Below are positions 6,379 through 9,528 of a stretch of 9,528 bases of DNA, one piece after another. How positions within the stretch are numbered: the first letter of the stretch is position 1; every line of letters starts with the position of its first letter. The translations under genes were made by a program, and so were the position numbers. The notes under the pieces were generated by a model, which was not told the DNA's origin, did not search any database, and saw only the letters and a program-made list of their open reading frames with translations. Source of the DNA: an uncultured Rhodopirellula sp. (GTDB lineage: Bacteria; Planctomycetota; Planctomycetia; Pirellulales; Pirellulaceae). The stretch covers positions 1-9,528 of the forward strand of contig CAJXTM010000079.1 of NCBI GenBank assembly GCA_913061385.1, in the 5' to 3' direction.

Positions 6379-8381
6379 TACGCTGGAATTTATTGACAAC
6401 CGTTCTCTTGGTCGCCGCGTTGAATAACGTCGGGTGGTCAATGCAGACTACGACTAATACGCAGACTACGACCAAGCCGCAGGCTGAGGTCGAGCCAGTT
6501 GAGACAGATCCTGACAAAAAGCCAGGCTCTGGTGACGCTGTTGAGGCAGGCAGTGACGCGCCCGCAGCACAGAAGCCAATTGCCTCTGAAAAAAATACGG
6601 CACCAACAATAGATAGTAATACCAGTGATGGTATGGAAATCGATGTTGACCCAGAGGAAGCTAAGGCAGCTGCAGATAGTTATCAGAAGCTGATGGCAGC
6701 GGCTGACATTGACCTGCCGTGGGATTATTCTCCCTATAAAGTTCTGATTTGGTTGGTTTCAGATAGCCCAGATTTATCTGTCTCGACGATAGAACAGCCG
6801 CTCCGAAAATTTCTGGATCGTGATTACTCAGCCATCTGGCGGGTCAGCATTGCCAAGGCACCGCGGGCGGTTGCAACTGCCGCTCAGCGGAATATGGCTG
6901 GGATGGACTACAAAATCATTACCGCTGCAGATCCAGTCTTGGCCGTTAAAAGGGATCATAAGGATGCCGTACGTATTCGTATCGCGGAGAACGTTGCACA
7001 GTACGTCACCAAGGTTTATGGAACCAAAGGACGTATTCAAGAGGTAAAGCAGCGGGCCGCTCTTCTCGGGGACAAAACAGTATCTGGGGTGGGGCCGCGG
7101 TTGGAGGTTGTTGAAGGTGACGCTCTTGCTGTTAGTGAACTTTGGGCGGACGAAGCGACCGAAGCTGTCTTGGTGTCGCGCGGAGCCGCCAGGTTGCTGG
7201 ACGATCCGGAGGCGAAGGTGGTTCTCCCCGAGTTGGCTGATTTGGTGAGTCGATCCGTAGACGCCTATGACAAAATCTTTATTGTCAAGCTTCAGGTAAA
7301 TGAAGTACCGGCACAGGTGAGTGTTGTCGAAATGGATACGCTAATGCGGCACTTCGGCCCGGTTGCAAAGATGCAGAGTGGATCACGGCATACGCTGCCC
7401 ACAACGATCGGTCAGACGATCACCCAAGCTTTCGCGCCGGTTGTTCGGATCGATAACGCTGGGCAACGTTCGGCAACTGGCTTGTTGAGAGCCGGGGGTT
7501 TGATTGTGGATGAGGATTCGCCAGCGGATTTGAAAGTGGGTGATGTCCTTGAACCGATGACGAGGAAAAATGACCGTAATGGAAAACCCATCATTATTGG
7601 ACCAATCGATTGGGCCTTTCTGAATGTGACAGCCTTCGAGGGACGCAATGTTAAAATGGACTTCTATGCAGGACGGGCAGGCGGTTTGCAGGGAAGGAAG
7701 AATAAGCGAACTTTCAGAACCGCATTGAAAGTCCGACCTTTCGAAGACGCTTCAATTGTAAGGCTGCATTTGCAACGGGATCCGAGCACCCCGATGATTG
7801 GATATGAGTTGTATGAAAAGGAATTGAAGTCGACAAAAATGACTTTCATCGGTCGAACTGATTGGGATGGACGTTTGAGAATTGAGCCGACCGAAGCACC
7901 ATTTCGATTGCTCTACGTGAAAAATGGTGGAGCGGTCTTGGCCCGATTACCAATCGTTCCAGGACTGCATGAGTTCGATGTCGCCGACCTGTCGGGAGAT
8001 GATACGCGACTACAGGCAGAGGCTTATATTCGGGGGGTTCAGAACGCCATCATTGATTTGGTGGCCGTTCGCGAATTGTTCAAATTCCGGATTCGCTACC
8101 GACTGGAACGTGGTGAAATGGAAAAAGCGAAGACGCTCTTGGTCGCACTACGTGAGCAACCAAGTAACGAGGTACTTGCCAATGACATGGGTAAAAAGCA
8201 GACGTACTTCAATAACTTGCTTGCTCGAAGCGCGAATCAACGTGCGAAGGTTGATCAGATGTTTGGAATTACTCGAGAACTGTTGACCACCCACATCAAC
8301 GGTAAGCTTGTTCGTGATCTAACGAATGAGATGAACGAGGCCAGGCAGAACGGTGGAAAGACACCACGCAAAGATAAGTAG
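6375..8381 (+). CDS. Secreted protein of unrecognised family
   Basis: I do not recognise this family. The ATG at 6375 overlaps the TGA of the preceding gene (ATGA), which suggests translational coupling. It opens into a plausible signal peptide (MIRWN, hydrophobic core, cleavage near residue 23), so I prefer it to the in-frame TTG at 6360. Residues 24-95 are a Thr/Gln/Glu/Asp/Pro-rich, probably disordered stretch beginning with the imperfect repeat QTTTNT-QTTTKP (an 18-bp DNA repeat, 6444-6479). A mixed alpha/beta region starts near DLPWDYSPYKVLIWLVSD (113-130). A beta-rich middle contains LRAGGLIVDEDSPADLKVGD. Around 493-530, DWDGRLRIEPTEAPFRLLYVK resembles a carboxypeptidase-regulatory-like or other Ig-type beta-sandwich. 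Residues 546-668 are strongly helical and basic at the end. No catalytic motif is visible. Gene order suggests it acts with the solute-binding and propeller proteins in the envelope. Confidence 0.87.
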   Translation: MIRWNLLTTVLLVAALNNVGWSMQTTTNTQTTTKPQAEVEPVETDPDKKPGSGDAVEAGSDAPAAQKPIASEKNTAPTIDSNTSDGMEIDVDPEEAKAAADSYQKLMAAADIDLPWDYSPYKVLIWLVSDSPDLSVSTIEQPLRKFLDRDYSAIWRVSIAKAPRAVATAAQRNMAGMDYKIITAADPVLAVKRDHKDAVRIRIAENVAQYVTKVYGTKGRIQEVKQRAALLGDKTVSGVGPRLEVVEGDALAVSELWADEATEAVLVSRGAARLLDDPEAKVVLPELADLVSRSVDAYDKIFIVKLQVNEVPAQVSVVEMDTLMRHFGPVAKMQSGSRHTLPTTIGQTITQAFAPVVRIDNAGQRSATGLLRAGGLIVDEDSPADLKVGDVLEPMTRKNDRNGKPIIIGPIDWAFLNVTAFEGRNVKMDFYAGRAGGLQGRKNKRTFRTALKVRPFEDASIVRLHLQRDPSTPMIGYELYEKELKSTKMTFIGRTDWDGRLRIEPTEAPFRLLYVKNGGAVLARLPIVPGLHEFDVADLSGDDTRLQAEAYIRGVQNAIIDLVAVRELFKFRIRYRLERGEMEKAKTLLVALREQPSNEVLANDMGKKQTYFNNLLARSANQRAKVDQMFGITRELLTTHINGKLVRDLTNEMNEARQNGGKTPRKDK

Positions 8382-8401
8382 CAGTGTTTGTCTGACTGGT
8401 C

Positions 8402-8424
8402 CGATACTCACCAAGGGAGTATCG
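8402..8424. terminator. Perfect 8-bp hairpin between convergent genes
   Basis: CGATACTC (8402-8409) pairs perfectly with GAGTATCG (8417-8424) across a 7-nt loop (ACCAAGG). It lies in the 50-bp gap between the plus-strand stop at 8381 and the minus-strand stop at 8432, where a shared end of transcription is expected. Neither side is followed by a T-run, so it is not a canonical intrinsic terminator; it may instead work with Rho or protect 3' ends. Confidence 0.5.
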
Positions 8425-8431
8425 CCTGCGA

Positions 8432-8908
8432 TCACTGACGCCAGTTCGGGCGTTTTCGACGTGCGTTCGGGTGATGCGTCACGATTCTGAATGTTGCATC
8501 TCGACCTGAAAGCTTACGACCAGTCGGACGCGTTGTCGGCCGAACTACTTTCGCTCGCAGGCGATCGTGGGTCTCTTGATGCTCGTCATCGAGTTCAAAT
8601 TCCACCCAGAGCTCAATCTCAGGGGCAATCTTTCGAGTCACGCCATTGGTAACGATGTTGCCATCCCAATCAACGCTGTGAAAAAACACGTCAGTGGAGA
8701 AGTCTTCGGCGTCAATGAAACCGTATGTACCTTGTTGTTCAATGAACATGATCTTGCCAAGTCTTCGCCGTTGAATGCGAAACTTCTTTTTAATCCCATC
8801 TTCTTGGTCGGGGTCATCCACGGTGTGGCTCTTGCTGCTGGATTGGAGGAATTCGTCGGGCATTTGTGTGCGTGATGCAATTATTACCGTGTCGCGATCG
8901 TTTATCAC
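8432..8908 (-). CDS. Cold-shock-domain-like nucleic-acid-binding protein
   Basis: This is a 158-residue protein, counted from a GTG start at 8908. Its core, about residues 50-123, follows the cold-shock (OB-fold) pattern: LGKIMFIEQQGTYGFIDAED with an RNP1-like GTYGFI (60-65), then an RNP2-like DVFFHS (73-78), and a final strand VEFELDD...RLRAKVVRP. Such proteins bind single-stranded RNA or DNA. Compared with a CspA-type protein of about 70 residues it has an acidic N-terminal extension (1-48) and a basic Arg/Pro-rich tail (124-158, ending ARRKRPNWRQ), both probably flexible. An ATG sixteen codons in (8863) is an alternative start and would keep the whole domain. The gene begins 27 bp after the AlgH gene, in the same frame, and is probably co-transcribed with it. 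AAGGTGG at the end of algH is Shine-Dalgarno-like but about 20 bases from the GTG, so it does not settle the start. The domain call is good; the target is unknown. Confidence 0.82.
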   Translation of the reverse strand: MINDRDTVIIASRTQMPDEFLQSSSKSHTVDDPDQEDGIKKKFRIQRRRLGKIMFIEQQGTYGFIDAEDFSTDVFFHSVDWDGNIVTNGVTRKIAPEIELWVEFELDDEHQETHDRLRAKVVRPTTRPTGRKLSGRDATFRIVTHHPNARRKRPNWRQ

Positions 8909-8935
8909 GATACGGCTTGCACTCGTGTCACCACC

Positions 8936-9491
8936 TTAGTTTAACTCTCCGATGGTGTTTGCATCAGGGAGACCAATCCACTTCGCGAGCGATGAATTTG
9001 TCGCCCGCCTGATGACACAGGACCACATGTCGCTTGCAGATGAAAACACATCGTCAACGCTTGCGGGAAGCACGTGCCAGTTTCCGTCTGCCATTTCGGC
9101 GTCGAGTTCTTCCGGATTCCAACCCAAATGGCCCACAATGAGTCGACAGGGTTCACTCTGATCGCGAATCAGATCAACAAGATGCTGCTTTTGAGCGGCA
9201 ACGTAGATTCCTTTGCCGGTTTCTGCTTCAGCGTAATCGCGGATTTGGTGCAGTGCGACAATCGGTCCCGAAAGTGGCCCACCGAAGTGTAGTGATCTCG
9301 AAGTGAGGGGTAGCTTCAAATCTGGAAAAGGATGATAAGACTCGCTTTCCTTCATTTTTGCGCCATCAGATGTGGTGTTTCCTGAAAATCGGGGCTCCGG
9401 TTGGGTTGGGCGTTTGGAATCTGTTTCACCCAGAATTATTTCTAGCGACTCGGGATTTGGTTCGATGAGTCTGTTGAGCATGACTCCAATC
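8936..9491 (-). CDS. algH: AlgH / UPF0301 (YqgE) family protein, 5'-truncated
   Basis: The C-terminal 185 residues match the AlgH/YqgE family, whose molecular function is poorly defined although it was first linked to alginate regulation in Pseudomonas. The visible landmarks come in family order: IGVMLNRL at the insert edge corresponds to the conserved 'GLVLNRP' segment; HFGGPLSGPIVALH (GGPLSGP codons at 9263-9283) corresponds to 'GGPV...LH'; and VGHLGWNPEELDAEMADGNW corresponds to 'GYAGWGPGQLE.E...N.W' (9077-9133). About 30 N-terminal residues are lost beyond the adapter. An ATG inside the adapter (9520) and an internal ATG (9481) are both false starts. Between the first strand and GGPL there is a polar Pro/Ser/Thr/Lys-rich insertion, longer than in E. 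coli YqgE. Stop TAA is at 8938-8936. The gene precedes the cold-shock-like gene by 27 bp. Confidence 0.92.
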
Positions 9492-9528
9492 CTGTCTCTT
9501 ATACACATCTCCGAGCCCACGAGACCGA
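9492..9528 (-). other. Nextera i7-side adapter (synthetic, not genomic)
   Basis: Bases 9492-9510 are the Tn5 mosaic end as read outward (CTGTCTCTTATACACATCT), and 9511-9525 are the Nextera read-2 adapter CCGAGCCCACGAGAC. The last three bases, CGA, would be the first bases of the i7 index; they fit N710 but are too few to name it with certainty. Genomic sequence ends at 9491. On the minus strand this adapter creates an open frame translating as MGSEMCIRDR, which is fused in frame to the truncated AlgH protein. Confidence 0.98.

Overview
The window is a 9,445-bp genomic insert (47-9491) bounded on both sides by Illumina Nextera adapter sequence (1-46 and 9492-9528). The adapters are synthetic, and the genes at both edges are cut by them. 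The insert looks like a planctomycete, probably of the Rhodopirellula/Pirellulaceae kind. The basis is an N-terminal 'NGQLTHFQATKL' module of the type seen in planctomycetal signalling and PQQ-propeller proteins, large secreted multidomain proteins, roughly balanced base composition and little evidence of Shine-Dalgarno sequences. No rRNA or other phylogenetic marker is present, so this placement is an inference.

Layout. Plus strand, 47-8381: four co-directional genes forming a probable envelope operon that starts upstream of the window. They are (1) an ExbD/TolR-family proton-channel partner, missing its first residues; (2) a 1,120-residue membrane-anchored protein with a cytoplasmic module, one transmembrane helix, a TPR-like helical region and a PQQ-type beta-propeller; (3) a secreted protein with an N-terminal helical-repeat region and a C-terminal family 5 (oligopeptide-type) solute-binding domain; and (4) a secreted 668-residue protein of unrecognised family whose ATG overlaps the stop codon of gene 3 (ATGA). 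A 157-bp gap between genes 1 and 2 carries two copies of a 23-bp tandem repeat. Minus strand, 9491-8432: an AlgH (UPF0301) protein whose N-terminus is lost in the adapter, followed 27 bp later by a small protein with a cold-shock-like domain. The two strands converge at a 50-bp gap holding an 8-bp perfect hairpin, a likely shared transcription end. No gene-free stretch exceeds 300 bp.

How the genes may work together. ExbD/TolR proteins work with ExbB/TolQ proton channels to drive a periplasm-spanning partner. Here the gene next to exbD is not a TonB or TolA homologue. It has one inward-anchored TM helix, an extracytoplasmic helical region and a beta-propeller, an architecture loosely recalling TolA, CpoB and TolB joined in one chain. 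It is followed by two more exported proteins and no visible ABC permease or ATPase. The most interesting hypothesis is therefore a planctomycete-type energised envelope machine, but this rests on architecture and gene order only. AlgH and the cold-shock-like protein look like an unrelated neighbouring unit.
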